A stretch of DNA of 64,000 bases from Skermania sp. ID1734 (GTDB lineage Bacteria; Actinomycetota; Actinomycetes; Mycobacteriales; Mycobacteriaceae), in NCBI RefSeq assembly GCF_007489285.1, contig NZ_VLIY01000019.1:1-64000 (forward strand), written 5' to 3'. Both the position numbers and the translations under genes were made by a program. Each line of letters starts with the position of its first letter. Positions within the stretch are counted from its first letter, which is position 1. The notes beneath the pieces were generated by a model. That model was not told the DNA's origin. It did not search any database and was given only the letters and a program-made list of their open reading frames with translations. Below, one piece after another: positions 10,279 to 19,786 of this stretch.

Positions 10279-10704
10279 TTAGTCGCACACCAACCATTTG
10301 CCGTTCTGGCGGACCAACGACCAGTTGGCGCGCTGCTCCTTCTTGCCCTCCGGCGTGAACACCACGTCCGCCTTGGCGCGGTCGCCGGTGATCTTGATGT
10401 TCTCCACCGCGCCGAGATCGACCTTGGTGTCGATACCCTTCAACGGCGAGCGAGCCGTGTCGAATCCCGAGCACACCGCCGAGCGTTTCTGCTGGTCAGT
10501 GCCCGCATTTCGGAATCCGACGAAGTTGGTGACGGCCGTTCGGACGCGGTCGGCGTCGGTGATGTTCTCAGCCGCCGGTGAGATCAGCTCCGCCAGCACG
10601 ACGCCGAGCACGATCACCACGATGACCGCTGCGGCAGCGAGGAATGGCCAAATGCTGCGATCGTCATGAGAGTTGTCGATCGGCGTCACGTCGGAGTCGG
10701 ACAT
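10279..10704 (-). CDS. Membrane-anchored NTF2-like conserved protein (Rv0361-like)
   Basis: The 141-residue product has a short acidic cytoplasmic N-terminus, one membrane helix (about residues 20-42), and an extracytoplasmic domain ending in WSLVRQNGKWLVCD. A Cys in the middle (SAVCSG) and one in the C-terminal WLVCD could form a disulfide. The architecture and the terminal motif match the product at 34047-34583, so the two look like paralogues. Function is unknown. The gene sits upstream of, and divergent from, fprA. Confidence 0.8.
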   Translation of the reverse strand: MSDSDVTPIDNSHDDRSIWPFLAAAAVIVVIVLGVVLAELISPAAENITDADRVRTAVTNFVGFRNAGTDQQKRSAVCSGFDTARSPLKGIDTKVDLGAVENIKITGDRAKADVVFTPEGKKEQRANWSLVRQNGKWLVCD

Positions 10705-10873
10705 AAGCGCAGATCATTCCTGCCCGCCTCCGCGGGCGGCAAACCCGGGTCCGGGCCGCGATAGACTGGCCCTTTCCTGGTGGTACGCCCGCCGCCAGTC
10801 AGCATGGCTGACGACGCGCACGAGGCCCCGCCCCGGACCGTTTGCCCCCGTATCGAAAAGGTAATCGTCGAAG

Positions 10874-12247
10874 ATGACTGAGCAGACTCGCGCTGACCGC
10901 CCGCTCCGCGTTGCCATCATTGGCGCCGGCCCCGCCGGTATCTACGCCGCCGACGCGTTGATGAAGTCGGACTGCGAAGTCAGCATCGACCTGTTCGAGC
11001 GCATGCCGGCACCGTTCGGTCTGATCCGCTACGGCGTCGCGCCCGACCACCCGCGCATCAAGGGCATCATCACCGCCCTGCACAAGGTGCTCGACAAGGA
11101 CCACGTGCGGCTGCTCGGCAACATCGATTACGGCACCGACATCACCCTCGACGACCTTCGCCACTTCTACGACGCGGTGATCTTCTCCACCGGCGCCAAC
11201 GCCGACCGCGCGCTCGAAATCCCCGGCATCGACCTCGACGGTTCGTTCGGCGCGGCCGACTTCGTGTCCTGGTACGACGGCCACCCCGATGTGCCGCGCA
11301 CCTGGCCGTTGGACGCGGAGAAGGTCGCCGTGCTCGGCGTCGGCAACGTGGCCCTCGACGTCGCCCGCGTGCTGGCCAAGACCGGCGACGAACTGCTGCC
11401 CACGGAAATTCCCGCCAACGTGTACGAGGGCCTGAAGGCCAACAAGGCCGTCGAGGTGCACGTGTTCGGCCGCCGCGGACCGGCGCAGGCCAAGTTCACC
11501 CCACTCGAGCTGCGGGAGCTCGACCACTCGCCCAACATCGAAGTGATCGTCGACCCGGAAGACATCGACTACGACGAGGCGTCCGAGGTTGCCCGGCGCG
11601 AATCGAAGATCGTCGACATGGTGGCGAACACCCTGCAGGACTGGGCAATTCGTGACGTCGGCGACCGCCCGCACAAGCTGTACCTGCACTTCTTCGAGTC
11701 GCCCACCGAGATCCTCGGCTCCGACGGCAAGGTCGTGGGCCTGCGCACGGAGCGCACCGAACTCGATGGCACCGGCAACGTGCGCGGCACCGGCAAGACC
11801 CGGGACTGGGAAGTTCAGGCCGTCTATCGCGCCGTCGGCTACCTGTCCCAGAACATCACCGCGCTGCCGTTCGACGACCAGGCCGGCACCGTGCCGAACG
11901 AGGCCGGTCGCGTTGTCGACGAGCATGGCAAGCACATCGAAGCCACGTATGTCACCGGCTGGATCAAGCGCGGCCCGGTCGGCCTGATCGGCCACACGAA
12001 GGGCGACGCCAACGAGACGGTGGCCTGCCTGCTTGACGACGCACCGAACTTCGCCGGCGCCGCCGAACCGAGCGAGGACGCGGTCATCGCGTTCCTCGAG
12101 GGCAAGGGCATCCCCTTCACCACCTGGGACGGCTGGTACCGCCTGGACGCACACGAGCGTTCCCTCGGCGAGCCGGAGGGCCGCGAGCGCATCAAGGTGG
12201 TCGAGCGGGAGGACATGCTGCGCGCGAGCGAGCCGCACAAGGTCTGA
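10874..12247 (+). CDS. fprA: NADPH-ferredoxin/adrenodoxin-type reductase
   Basis: The 457-residue product is the same type and length as mycobacterial FprA, which passes electrons from NADPH through FAD to ferredoxins. The N-terminal FAD site is IIGAGPAGIYAADAL, and the NADP site is VAVLGVGNVALDVARVL near residue 155. The fold also shows the RYGVAPDHP segment and a C-terminal ATYVTGWIKRGPVGLIGH. It could serve the P450 and ferredoxin genes elsewhere in the window, but this is inference. Confidence 0.95.
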   Translation: MTEQTRADRPLRVAIIGAGPAGIYAADALMKSDCEVSIDLFERMPAPFGLIRYGVAPDHPRIKGIITALHKVLDKDHVRLLGNIDYGTDITLDDLRHFYDAVIFSTGANADRALEIPGIDLDGSFGAADFVSWYDGHPDVPRTWPLDAEKVAVLGVGNVALDVARVLAKTGDELLPTEIPANVYEGLKANKAVEVHVFGRRGPAQAKFTPLELRELDHSPNIEVIVDPEDIDYDEASEVARRESKIVDMVANTLQDWAIRDVGDRPHKLYLHFFESPTEILGSDGKVVGLRTERTELDGTGNVRGTGKTRDWEVQAVYRAVGYLSQNITALPFDDQAGTVPNEAGRVVDEHGKHIEATYVTGWIKRGPVGLIGHTKGDANETVACLLDDAPNFAGAAEPSEDAVIAFLEGKGIPFTTWDGWYRLDAHERSLGEPEGRERIKVVEREDMLRASEPHKV

Positions 12248-12290
12248 AACTCAAGGTGTAACCACCACCCGCTGCGGCATGCTGATAGGC

Positions 12291-13055
12291 ATGTTCGACG
12301 CCCTGGTGCACATCATCGATCCACGCTTCGAGCTGGTGGAGAACGAGGGGTTTCTTCCCGACTACTTCACCATCGCCGACTGTCGCGCGCGGATGGCCGG
12401 CTTCCACGTCACCGGCGGTGCGGTGGTTGCCGGGTCGTACCAGGGAACCAACCCGGCCTGTATCGCCGCCGCGCTGGATGAGCTCGGTCCGGGCTGGGTA
12501 GGTGTTGCGCAGCTCGATCCGGACGCCTCCGACGACGACATCGCCGAGATGGATCGAATGGGCGTGCGGGCGGTCCGCTTCAACCTCAAGCGCGGAGCGA
12601 GCGACATCGCGCTGCTCACTCATCAAGCGTTGCGTGCCAACGAGATTGCGGGCTGGCACGCCGAACTGTATGTCGACGGCTCGATGCTGGCCTCATTGGA
12701 GCCGGTGCTGGCCAAACTGCCAGCGGTGAGCATCGACCACCTCGGACTGTCCTCGGAGGCCGTGCCGTACTTGCTGGACCTGGTCGACCGCGGTGCCCGA
12801 GTGAAGACCACCGGCTTTGGCCGCCTCGATCCAGAGTTCGACGTCGTCGACACCATGCGGCGGCTGTATGCCGTCAATCCCGAAGCGCTGATGTTCGGCT
12901 CGGACCTGCCCGGCACGCGCGCCGAGCGACCCTTCGAGCCCGGCGACATCGACCTGATCGCTGGGGCCGTCGGCGACGACCTGCCGCTCGTGCTGGAGTC
13001 CAACGCGCGCAGCTACTACCGGGTAGCAGCGCCCGCGCCGCAACCAAAGCTGTAG
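12291..13055 (+). CDS. Amidohydrolase-2 family metal-dependent hydrolase
   Basis: The product has about 254 residues and the TIM-barrel amidohydrolase look: [15 protein letters not shown] at the N-terminus, SIDHLGL in the middle, and MFGSDLPGT near the C-terminus carrying the late Asp. The N-terminal metal motif is HIID rather than the usual HxH. Substrates in the family are cyclic amides, lactones or decarboxylation substrates; none can be assigned. An ATG at 12279 is an alternative start. The gene is followed by mcr on the same strand with a 19-base gap. Confidence 0.8.
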   Translation: MFDALVHIIDPRFELVENEGFLPDYFTIADCRARMAGFHVTGGAVVAGSYQGTNPACIAAALDELGPGWVGVAQLDPDASDDDIAEMDRMGVRAVRFNLKRGASDIALLTHQALRANEIAGWHAELYVDGSMLASLEPVLAKLPAVSIDHLGLSSEAVPYLLDLVDRGARVKTTGFGRLDPEFDVVDTMRRLYAVNPEALMFGSDLPGTRAERPFEPGDIDLIAGAVGDDLPLVLESNARSYYRVAAPAPQPKL

Positions 13056-13074
13056 TACCCGTTATCGTGACGCT

Positions 13075-14163
13075 GTGTCCAACGAAGCTCACCCCAAACA
13101 AGGCCCGCTGACCGGTGTTCGCGTAATCGAACTCGCCGGCATCGGCCCGGGCCCACACGCTGCTCTCCTGCTCGCCGATCTGGGTGCCGACGTGGTGCGC
13201 GTGCAGCGACCAGGGCTGATCGCCCCGCACGACCAGCAGTTGCGAAACCGTACGATCGTCGAGGCAAACCTCAAGGACCCGGCGGACATCGAAAAGATCT
13301 TGGGGCTGATCGAGAAGGCCGACGTGCTGATCGAGGGCTTCCGGCCAGGCGTCACCGAGCGGATGGGCCTGGGCCCGGACGTCGCGCTCGCGCGCAATCC
13401 GCGGCTGGTGTACGGCCGGATGACCGGGTGGGGCCAGTCCGGCCCGTTTGCCGACCGAGCCGGACACGACATCAACTACATCTCGCTCACCGGCGTGCTG
13501 CACGCGATCGGCCGCAAGGGTGAGCGGCCGGTGCCGCCGCTGAACATGGTCGGCGACTTCGGCGGCGGCTCGATGTTTTTGGTCTTCGGCATTCTCGCCG
13601 CGCTGGTGGAACGACAGAGCTCCGGCAAGGGTCAGGTGATCGACGCGGCGATGGTCGACGGCGCACTTGCGTTGTCGCACATGATCTGGAGCTTCCGCGG
13701 AATGGGCATGTGGACCGACGAGCGGGGCGTGAACTTCCTCGACGGTGGCCACCCCTACTACGACACCTACGAGACCGCCGATGGCAAGTACATGGCCGTC
13801 GGCGCGATCGAGCCGCAGTTCTACGCCGAGCTGTTGAAGGGCCTCGAGCTCGACCCGGCCGAGTTGCCGCAGCAGCTCGACGTCAGCCAGCACGACAAGC
13901 TGCGCGCCGTGTTCACCGAGCGCTTCAAGACCAAGACCCGCGACGAGTGGGCGAAGATCTTCGAGAACACCGACGCCTGCACCAGCCCGGTCCTGACGTT
14001 CGCGGAGGCGTCACAGCACCCGCACGTGGCGGCGCGTGGCTCGTTGATCGAGGTCGGCGGTGTCACCCAGCACGCGCCCGCGCCGCGCTTCGAGCGCACT
14101 CCGACCACCAAGCCGACCGATCCGCCCAGCGCAGCGACGCCGATCGACGAGGTGTGGCGGTAG
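13075..14163 (+). CDS. mcr: Alpha-methylacyl-CoA racemase (CaiB/BaiF family)
   Basis: The 362-residue product opens with the family block [20 protein letters not shown]. The presumed catalytic His is about residue 131 ([12 protein letters not shown]) and the Asp about residue 161 ([10 protein letters not shown]), as in mycobacterial MCR. The enzyme inverts the alpha-methyl centre of branched acyl-CoA esters so they can enter beta-oxidation, for example from phytanyl or sterol side chains. The start is GTG. The gene ends just before one of the 42-bp palindromes. Confidence 0.92.
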   Translation: MSNEAHPKQGPLTGVRVIELAGIGPGPHAALLLADLGADVVRVQRPGLIAPHDQQLRNRTIVEANLKDPADIEKILGLIEKADVLIEGFRPGVTERMGLGPDVALARNPRLVYGRMTGWGQSGPFADRAGHDINYISLTGVLHAIGRKGERPVPPLNMVGDFGGGSMFLVFGILAALVERQSSGKGQVIDAAMVDGALALSHMIWSFRGMGMWTDERGVNFLDGGHPYYDTYETADGKYMAVGAIEPQFYAELLKGLELDPAELPQQLDVSQHDKLRAVFTERFKTKTRDEWAKIFENTDACTSPVLTFAEASQHPHVAARGSLIEVGGVTQHAPAPRFERTPTTKPTDPPSAATPIDEVWR

Positions 14164-14190
14164 CGCCCCGGTAGCGCCCTGACGGGCGCC

Positions 14191-14232
14191 TGTGCGTGAA
14201 TTTCCACCGCCCGCGGTGGAAATTCACGCACA
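14191..14232. repeat. 42-bp dispersed palindrome, copy 1
   Basis: The left arm is tgtgcgtgaatttccaccgc, a 2-base centre cc follows, and the right arm is its perfect reverse complement (20-bp arms). It lies between the convergent ends of mcr and the FAD oxidoreductase gene, where it may also terminate transcription. The same element occurs at 28001, 41821 and 61022 with paired base changes in the arms. Confidence 0.95.
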
Positions 14233-14239
14233 GGGGCTT

Positions 14240-16036
14240 TTAGCTCTCGAAGATGTTCGGCTGCCCCGCCGCCAACCGCTGAGCATCCAACGCCTTGAGC
14301 CCGTCGAGCTGCGGCGGCACGTAGTAGTCGTAGCGCACGACGGGTTCAGCGGCGACGCCGGCGGCGTCCAGCACCGCCTGGGCGACGATCCGCCCGCCCT
14401 CGTTGGCGCCCTCCATGCTGACCACGTTGGCGTTGGTCTGGATCCAGTCGCCCGCAACGAACAGGTTGCCGATCGCGGTCGGCCCCTTGGGCCGCTTCGA
14501 CCAGGTGCCGACGGTCTGCACGGTCAGCGGCTCGGCATTGCGCACCACCCCGCCGTCGAAGGTGATGGCCGGGTCGAGAAACCATGAGTGCAGGTTCGCC
14601 GGCGCCAGGGACGGATCGTACGGGCCGAAGCGCTGCACCAACGTTGCCCACACCTCGGTGAAGATTTCCTCGCGGGTGCACTCCCGGGCCGGTTTGGTCG
14701 TGGTGGTCATGCCCGGCCGGTCCCAGGTGGAAATGTCCACGGACACAATCTCGTTCACCTGGCCGTTGCCGTATCCGGAAATCCCGCGACTCCACAGGTG
14801 GGCTTGGGATACCGCGCTCAGCGTCCATGGATGATCGAGCACCCCGAGCACTCCCCTGGCCACCTGCAGCGGCTGGCGCAGGTAGATCATCAGCCCGTTC
14901 ATCCATTCGGTGCGCAGGTCACGAATGCCTTCCAGGCTGGGGTCGGCGCGCAGCACCGCGGGCGCCGTCAGGACACCGGTGGCACGGTCGACCGGGATCG
15001 CCGAGACGAAGTAGTCGGCGTCCACCGAACGTGCGGTCCCGGACCCGTCGACAACCCGCGCTCCGCGCACCCGCGCACCGTCGACCGACAGTGCGTCAAG
15101 GCGATAGTTCAGATGGAACCGCACGCCGAGGCGCCGCAGCTCACTAACCCACGGATCGATCCAGACCTGCGACGTCGGGCCGTTGAGAAACCGCGCGACG
15201 GGAGCGTCATCGGGACCGGGCAGCGGCAGCAGCACGTTCCACAGGAACGCCTCGACAATGTTGCCGGCCGAGGACACGCTGCAGATTTGCGGCTTGACCG
15301 CGACCAGTCCCATCGTCGTCATGTTCGCGATGGTCTGCTGAAAGTAGGTGCTCTTCTGGGCGGCGTGCAGAAAGTCCCACCAGCTGACGTTGTCCCACAC
15401 CGCGCGTCGACGCTGGGTGCTGCTGGTCACGTAGACCGCGACGCACCGGGCGAAGTCCGCCATCTCGCCGGGCAGCCGGTCCATCGGGGTCACCGCGAAC
15501 TGTGCCGCCGACTCTTTCAGCAATTCGCGCAGGTACGCGGGGTCGTCGAGGCGACCCGGATCGGCGTTGGGCGCGTCGGACGGCAGGAACCCCGCGATCG
15601 ACCGGCCCGGCCCGGAACTGGCCGCACCGCCGAAGCCGTCCTGGTCGCCGATAGCGGAGATCCTGCGCAAGTTGTCCAGGACACCGTCCGGGTTGCCGGG
15701 GAACGGCACGCGGCGCATCGAGTCGGGCACGTTGCGATAGAAGCCGGGGAAGAAACGAAACCCGTGCTCGGCGGGCAGCTCCGGACGTCCCCCCGCGGCG
15801 GATCCGGGCACACCGAAACTGCGCGCCTTGCCGCCCAACACCGGGCGGGCATCGAAGACGTCGACGGAGAAACCCCGTTCGGCCAGCTCGTGGGCAACGA
15901 CCAGGCCCGACATCCCGCCACCGAAGACCGCGACGCGCCGTGCACCCGACGCCCGCGCCCGCACGGTGGGCATCGAAGCGGCGAGCCCGAGCCCGGCGGT
16001 CCCGGCGATGAACGACCGGCGGGAGAACTGCCGCAT
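14240..16036 (-). CDS. Tat-exported FAD-dependent oxidoreductase (HpnE/carotenoid-desaturase-like)
   Basis: The 598-residue product begins with a twin-arginine signal (SRRSFIAGTAGLGLAAS). A dinucleotide-binding site follows, VAVFGGGMSGLVVAHELAE, then KARSF and EHGFRFFPGFYR, which are typical of hydroxysqualene dehydroxylase, phytoene desaturase and other amine-oxidase-fold enzymes. A C-terminal FAD motif is NLFVAGDWIQTN. It is coupled to the upstream CrtC-like gene by a shared base (TGATG), so the two probably act together outside the cytoplasmic membrane on a polyprenoid or other lipid. Substrate unknown. Confidence 0.85.
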   Translation of the reverse strand: MRQFSRRSFIAGTAGLGLAASMPTVRARASGARRVAVFGGGMSGLVVAHELAERGFSVDVFDARPVLGGKARSFGVPGSAAGGRPELPAEHGFRFFPGFYRNVPDSMRRVPFPGNPDGVLDNLRRISAIGDQDGFGGAASSGPGRSIAGFLPSDAPNADPGRLDDPAYLRELLKESAAQFAVTPMDRLPGEMADFARCVAVYVTSSTQRRRAVWDNVSWWDFLHAAQKSTYFQQTIANMTTMGLVAVKPQICSVSSAGNIVEAFLWNVLLPLPGPDDAPVARFLNGPTSQVWIDPWVSELRRLGVRFHLNYRLDALSVDGARVRGARVVDGSGTARSVDADYFVSAIPVDRATGVLTAPAVLRADPSLEGIRDLRTEWMNGLMIYLRQPLQVARGVLGVLDHPWTLSAVSQAHLWSRGISGYGNGQVNEIVSVDISTWDRPGMTTTTKPARECTREEIFTEVWATLVQRFGPYDPSLAPANLHSWFLDPAITFDGGVVRNAEPLTVQTVGTWSKRPKGPTAIGNLFVAGDWIQTNANVVSMEGANEGGRIVAQAVLDAAGVAAEPVVRYDYYVPPQLDGLKALDAQRLAAGQPNIFES

Positions 16037-17130
16037 CAGCGTTGCGCCTGCTCGATCCGCGCGAGCAGACTGCGGATGTGTTCGAACATTCCGTGCGAGT
16101 CCGGCACGGTCGTGTAAGGGGCTTCGAAGCTGGCGGCGAGCACGCCCTCATCGGCCACCACCGGCTCGGTCAGGTGGAACGTCTTGGTGAAGTGGTAACG
16201 CTCCCGCGGCCCGCAGGTAGCGGTGATGGTGCCGGGCAGCGCGAACGTGGAGCCGCTCAGCGGCGTCGGTCCGGATACCCAGTCGGTGAGGCTCAGCGTC
16301 GAACTCGTGCACACCCGGGTACCGCCCGGCCGCACGTCCACGACCGCACCGGTCCACTGACCGCCGCGACGCACCAGACCGCCGATGATCGACGCGCCGC
16401 CGTCAGGTTCGTGCGACAGACCCCACTCCCAGCCGTCTGCCGCCTGGTCGACCATCGTGAAGTTGCCCCAGTTGTGGTCGTGGTAGCCGCGCCAGCCGGT
16501 CACGTCGATGGGCTGACCATTAGGCATCTGCACCCAACCGGTCACGGTGCTGGTGGCCACCGGCGATGTCCAGCCCATCCACTGGCCCTGGTTGCGCAGG
16601 TCGATGATCCCGGTCGCGCCGGGCAGTTGCCCGCGGTCGAGCCAGACGTCGCCCCGGACCGAAGAGTTCAGCCGCACGTGGTAGGCGTGGCGCGCCCGGT
16701 CGTAGGAGATCTCGCCGCCGCTTGTGCGCACCCCTGGCTGGCCGTCGGCCACCGGCCCGCCGTGCGGGTCGCCGGCGAACGGCACCGGTACCTGCGCCGA
16801 CCTCGACACCGGGCTGGTTCCATCGGCGTACATCATGGTCGCGGCGACCATGGGCACCGGTGCGGTGAAGATGGCCACCACGAACTGACGCAAGCTCGCC
16901 GGGTCCATGAAGCTCGCGTACCACCATTCGGTGGTGACTCCCGGGTGTGCCACGTCGTCGGCTGGCTCGGCGACCTTACCGGAGGGATTCGGCGTCAGAT
17001 CGTCACTCACCACCGGGGTGGCCGCCGGAAACGGCGCCGCGGCACTCACGGATGTGGCGAGCGCGAGCGTCGCCAGCAGGGCCCCCGAGAGCATGCAGAA
17101 CCGGCGGATGGCCTTAGGAGTCACAGACAT
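16036..17130 (-). CDS. Secreted AttH/CrtC-type lipocalin-like protein (carotenoid hydratase-like)
   Basis: The product has about 364 residues from the ATG at 17130, and its hydrophobic N-terminus fits a Sec signal peptide ending near AAAPFPA. It carries the CrtC/AttH hallmark TEWWYASF and the second block GWRGYHDHNWGNF. CrtC proteins add water to carotenoid double bonds, and AttH-type relatives share the double-lipocalin fold with unknown substrates. It is directly upstream of, and overlaps, the Tat-exported FAD enzyme. A TTG at 17148 is a less likely start. Confidence 0.8.
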   Translation of the reverse strand: MSVTPKAIRRFCMLSGALLATLALATSVSAAAPFPAATPVVSDDLTPNPSGKVAEPADDVAHPGVTTEWWYASFMDPASLRQFVVAIFTAPVPMVAATMMYADGTSPVSRSAQVPVPFAGDPHGGPVADGQPGVRTSGGEISYDRARHAYHVRLNSSVRGDVWLDRGQLPGATGIIDLRNQGQWMGWTSPVATSTVTGWVQMPNGQPIDVTGWRGYHDHNWGNFTMVDQAADGWEWGLSHEPDGGASIIGGLVRRGGQWTGAVVDVRPGGTRVCTSSTLSLTDWVSGPTPLSGSTFALPGTITATCGPRERYHFTKTFHLTEPVVADEGVLAASFEAPYTTVPDSHGMFEHIRSLLARIEQAQR

Positions 17131-17169
17131 CCGACGCAGCCTATCCAAGAAGGTCTGCGCTGCTCAGCG

Positions 17170-17185
17170 GGTTTGATATCAAACC
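17170..17185. promoter_or_regulatory. 16-bp perfect palindrome in a divergent promoter region
   Basis: The sequence ggtttgatatcaaacc is fully self-complementary. It lies 40 bp upstream of the CrtC-like gene and 63 bp upstream of the divergent GGDEF-EAL gene. The position and AT-rich centre suit a dimeric repressor site, but no regulator gene is adjacent. Confidence 0.45.
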
Positions 17186-17247
17186 TGAAGTCTGTAACCG
17201 CGCTAAGAAACTAGATGTGCATCCGCAACTGTCTATAGGCTGTTGCA

Positions 17248-19092
17248 ATGACACGTTCCCGGCCGCTCGAGCCTGTGGTGGCCGGCTTTCATCCGACGGC
17301 GAATCTGGATGCAGACGTGAAACTGAAACCAAACGGCGCTAAACGGTCGCAGCCGGCCGTCGCGACGTCTGCGGTCATGGCGCGTACCACAGGCGCATTG
17401 TTCCTGATCGGCGGCCTCCTCGGTTTTGCCATCACGCTCCTGATGCCCCAGGAACTTGGCCGCCTGTTGCCTGTCTACGGCGCACTGATCGTCACCGTTG
17501 GCTGCGGCGCCGTCCTGCTCGCTCGCGGCGCCGAGATGCCACCGCGCTATCACCTCGCCTTCGTCGGCGTCGCCACCCTGCTGATCACCGTCGCCGTGGC
17601 CAGCCTGACCAGTCCCGTCGCCGCGCTCGCCGTGGCGACGTTCTACGTGTTCATCGCCTGCGACGCCGCGTTCTTCTTCACCATGTCCGGGGCCAGCGTG
17701 GAAATCGGACTCGCCGTGGTGTGCTGCCTGTTGGCGCTCGGCTTGCGCGGGGACCTGCCGTGGTGGTCGGGCATGATCACGGCCGGGGCCACGATCGCGG
17801 TCGGCATCGTGGTGGCCATCCTCGGCCGACTCGCCGCCGAGGCCGATATCGACCCGCTCACCGGGCTGCTCAACCGCCGTGGCTTCGACCGGATGGTGAA
17901 CCTGGAGATCACCCGCGCCACCCGTACCGGCGCGCGACCGGCAGTTGCGCTGGTCAACGTCGACCGGTTCAGTGCCATCAATTCACAGCACGGCTACCGC
18001 ACCGGGGACAGCGTGCTGGTGCAGATCGCCGATGCCTGGCGCCAGCTGGCCGGCCCCCGGGACACCATCGCGCGCCTCGGCGGCGACGAGTTCGCGTTCT
18101 TGCTTCCCAACCTCGGCGAGCAAGAGGCGATCGCGTTCACCGATCGTCTGCGGGCCGCAATCTCGATGGGCTGTTCGGCCGGTGTGACGTCCTGGCAGCC
18201 CGGGGAATCAGTGTCCTTCCTCGTGCACCGCGCGGATGCCGGTCTGTACCGCGCCAAGCAGGCGGGCCGCAACCGAACCGTCCTGGAATCCTCACTGCGA
18301 CCACCACTGGCGGTCGAGTTGCGGGAAGCGCTGCAGCGTGAGGCCATCGACGTCTACTACCAACCGATCGTGAGCCTGGCCGACGGCAGCTACATCGGCG
18401 TCGAGGCACTGATGCGCTGGAAGCCCGCCACGTTTCCAGACGCGACCCCGCTCGAGGTTGTGCGGGCCGCCGAAGAGAACGACCTGATCGGCGAACTCGA
18501 CCGGTTCGTTCTGCAGCGCGCCTGCACCGACCTGCGTCAGCTCCAGCGGCGGGTGCCGGACCGGCCGTTGCAGCTCAACGTCAACATCTCGGGCCTGGAG
18601 GTTGCCGACGCCGACTACGCGGCCAGGGTCGCCGAGCTGATCAGCGAAACGGGCTGGCCGGCCCGTCAGCTCGTGCTGGAGGTCACCGAAAGCGTCCTCG
18701 ATGTCAACAGCCCCACCGCGGTTGCCAACTTGTCCCAACTGCGCAGCCACGGGGTGCGGATCGCCATCGACGATTTCGGAACCGGCTATTCGTCGCTGAG
18801 CCGCCTGCAGACCCTGCCGTCGGACTTCCTCAAGCTCGATCGCTCGTTCACCGCCGAGATCACCTCGGCGACGTGCGCGCCACCGATTCTCGAGGCCATC
18901 GCCCAATTGAGTTCCGCCCTGCAACTGCCCGTGATCGTCGAGGGCGTGGAAACCACCGATCAGGCCAGCGCGCTCACCCGGCTCGGCTATGCGCTCGCCC
19001 AGGGCTACCTGTACGGCCGGCCACTGCCCGTAGACGAGGTCGCCCCCGCTTTCACCGGCACCGCTGCGGTGCGCGGCGCCAGCACCGCATAG
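17248..19092 (+). CDS. Membrane-anchored GGDEF-EAL cyclic-di-GMP protein
   Basis: The 614-residue product has an N-terminal block of about six membrane helices (residues 40-195), then a GGDEF domain and an EAL domain. GGDEF is intact at about residues 278-282 (ARLGGDEFAF). The inhibitory RxxD site upstream is degenerate, because the first Arg is not present. EAL is intact at residues 386-388, together with NVNIS, LEVTES, IDDFGTGYSSL, LKLDRSF and VEGVET, so phosphodiesterase activity is likely. Both making and breaking c-di-GMP are possible, as in mycobacterial DcpA-type enzymes. Confidence 0.93.
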   Translation: MTRSRPLEPVVAGFHPTANLDADVKLKPNGAKRSQPAVATSAVMARTTGALFLIGGLLGFAITLLMPQELGRLLPVYGALIVTVGCGAVLLARGAEMPPRYHLAFVGVATLLITVAVASLTSPVAALAVATFYVFIACDAAFFFTMSGASVEIGLAVVCCLLALGLRGDLPWWSGMITAGATIAVGIVVAILGRLAAEADIDPLTGLLNRRGFDRMVNLEITRATRTGARPAVALVNVDRFSAINSQHGYRTGDSVLVQIADAWRQLAGPRDTIARLGGDEFAFLLPNLGEQEAIAFTDRLRAAISMGCSAGVTSWQPGESVSFLVHRADAGLYRAKQAGRNRTVLESSLRPPLAVELREALQREAIDVYYQPIVSLADGSYIGVEALMRWKPATFPDATPLEVVRAAEENDLIGELDRFVLQRACTDLRQLQRRVPDRPLQLNVNISGLEVADADYAARVAELISETGWPARQLVLEVTESVLDVNSPTAVANLSQLRSHGVRIAIDDFGTGYSSLSRLQTLPSDFLKLDRSFTAEITSATCAPPILEAIAQLSSALQLPVIVEGVETTDQASALTRLGYALAQGYLYGRPLPVDEVAPAFTGTAAVRGASTA

Positions 19093-19134
19093 TTCGCGCC
19101 GTTCTTGTCGGTGGCCGCGCGCATACTGGCCCCG

Positions 19135-19683
19135 ATGGCTCATTACACGCTGTTCGACTCGGCGATCGGGACGTGCGGGCTCGCGTGGCACGACCACGAC
19201 AGCTCGCCGCGGATCCTCGCTGTTGGGCTGCCCGAGCGCCGGCCCGACGCGGTGGCACGCCGCCTCGCCCGGGTTTACGGAGCCACCCCCGCCGCGTCCG
19301 GCCCGGTGGCAGACGTCGTAGCGGGCATCTGCGGGCACGTCAGCGGAACCATCGATGACCTGCGCTGGGTCGACGTGGATCTCGACAGTGTCACCGACTT
19401 CGACCGCGCCGTGTATCACGTGACCCGCCGCATCGATCCGGGCCGAACTCTCAGCTATGGCGAGGTGGCGCGGCAGATCGGTCACCCCGGTGCCGCCCAG
19501 GCTGTCGGACAAGCTTTGGGGCGCAACCCGATTCCGCTTATCATTCCGTGCCACCGGGGGCTGGGCGCGGGAAACAGCATCGGCGGATTTTCGGCATTTC
19601 GCGGGACCGCGACCAAGCGCGCACTACTGGAAATAGAAGGCGTTGCGGGATTTACGCACCAAGCGTTATTCGGTCTTGACTGA
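19135..19683 (+). CDS. ogt: Methylated-DNA-[protein]-cysteine S-methyltransferase
   Basis: The 182-residue product has the acceptor motif IPCHRG with Cys at about residue 139. Most family members have PCHRV, so Gly follows Arg here instead of Val. The helix-turn-helix segment TLSYGEVARQIGHPGAAQAV and the NPIPLIIPCHR core are clear. The protein removes alkyl groups from O6-alkylguanine by transferring them to its own Cys. The start is ATG at 19135; an upstream GTG at 19105 would add ten residues. Confidence 0.92.
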   Translation: MAHYTLFDSAIGTCGLAWHDHDSSPRILAVGLPERRPDAVARRLARVYGATPAASGPVADVVAGICGHVSGTIDDLRWVDVDLDSVTDFDRAVYHVTRRIDPGRTLSYGEVARQIGHPGAAQAVGQALGRNPIPLIIPCHRGLGAGNSIGGFSAFRGTATKRALLEIEGVAGFTHQALFGLD

Positions 19684-19786
19684 ATTGAATCGGTTTTGCG
19701 TTGCTACGGTTGCGATTTCCTTACCGGCAAGCGACCTCGAGACCTAGAATGAGCCGAGCTGCGACTCAGCGCCGAGGAGGCGGTCG

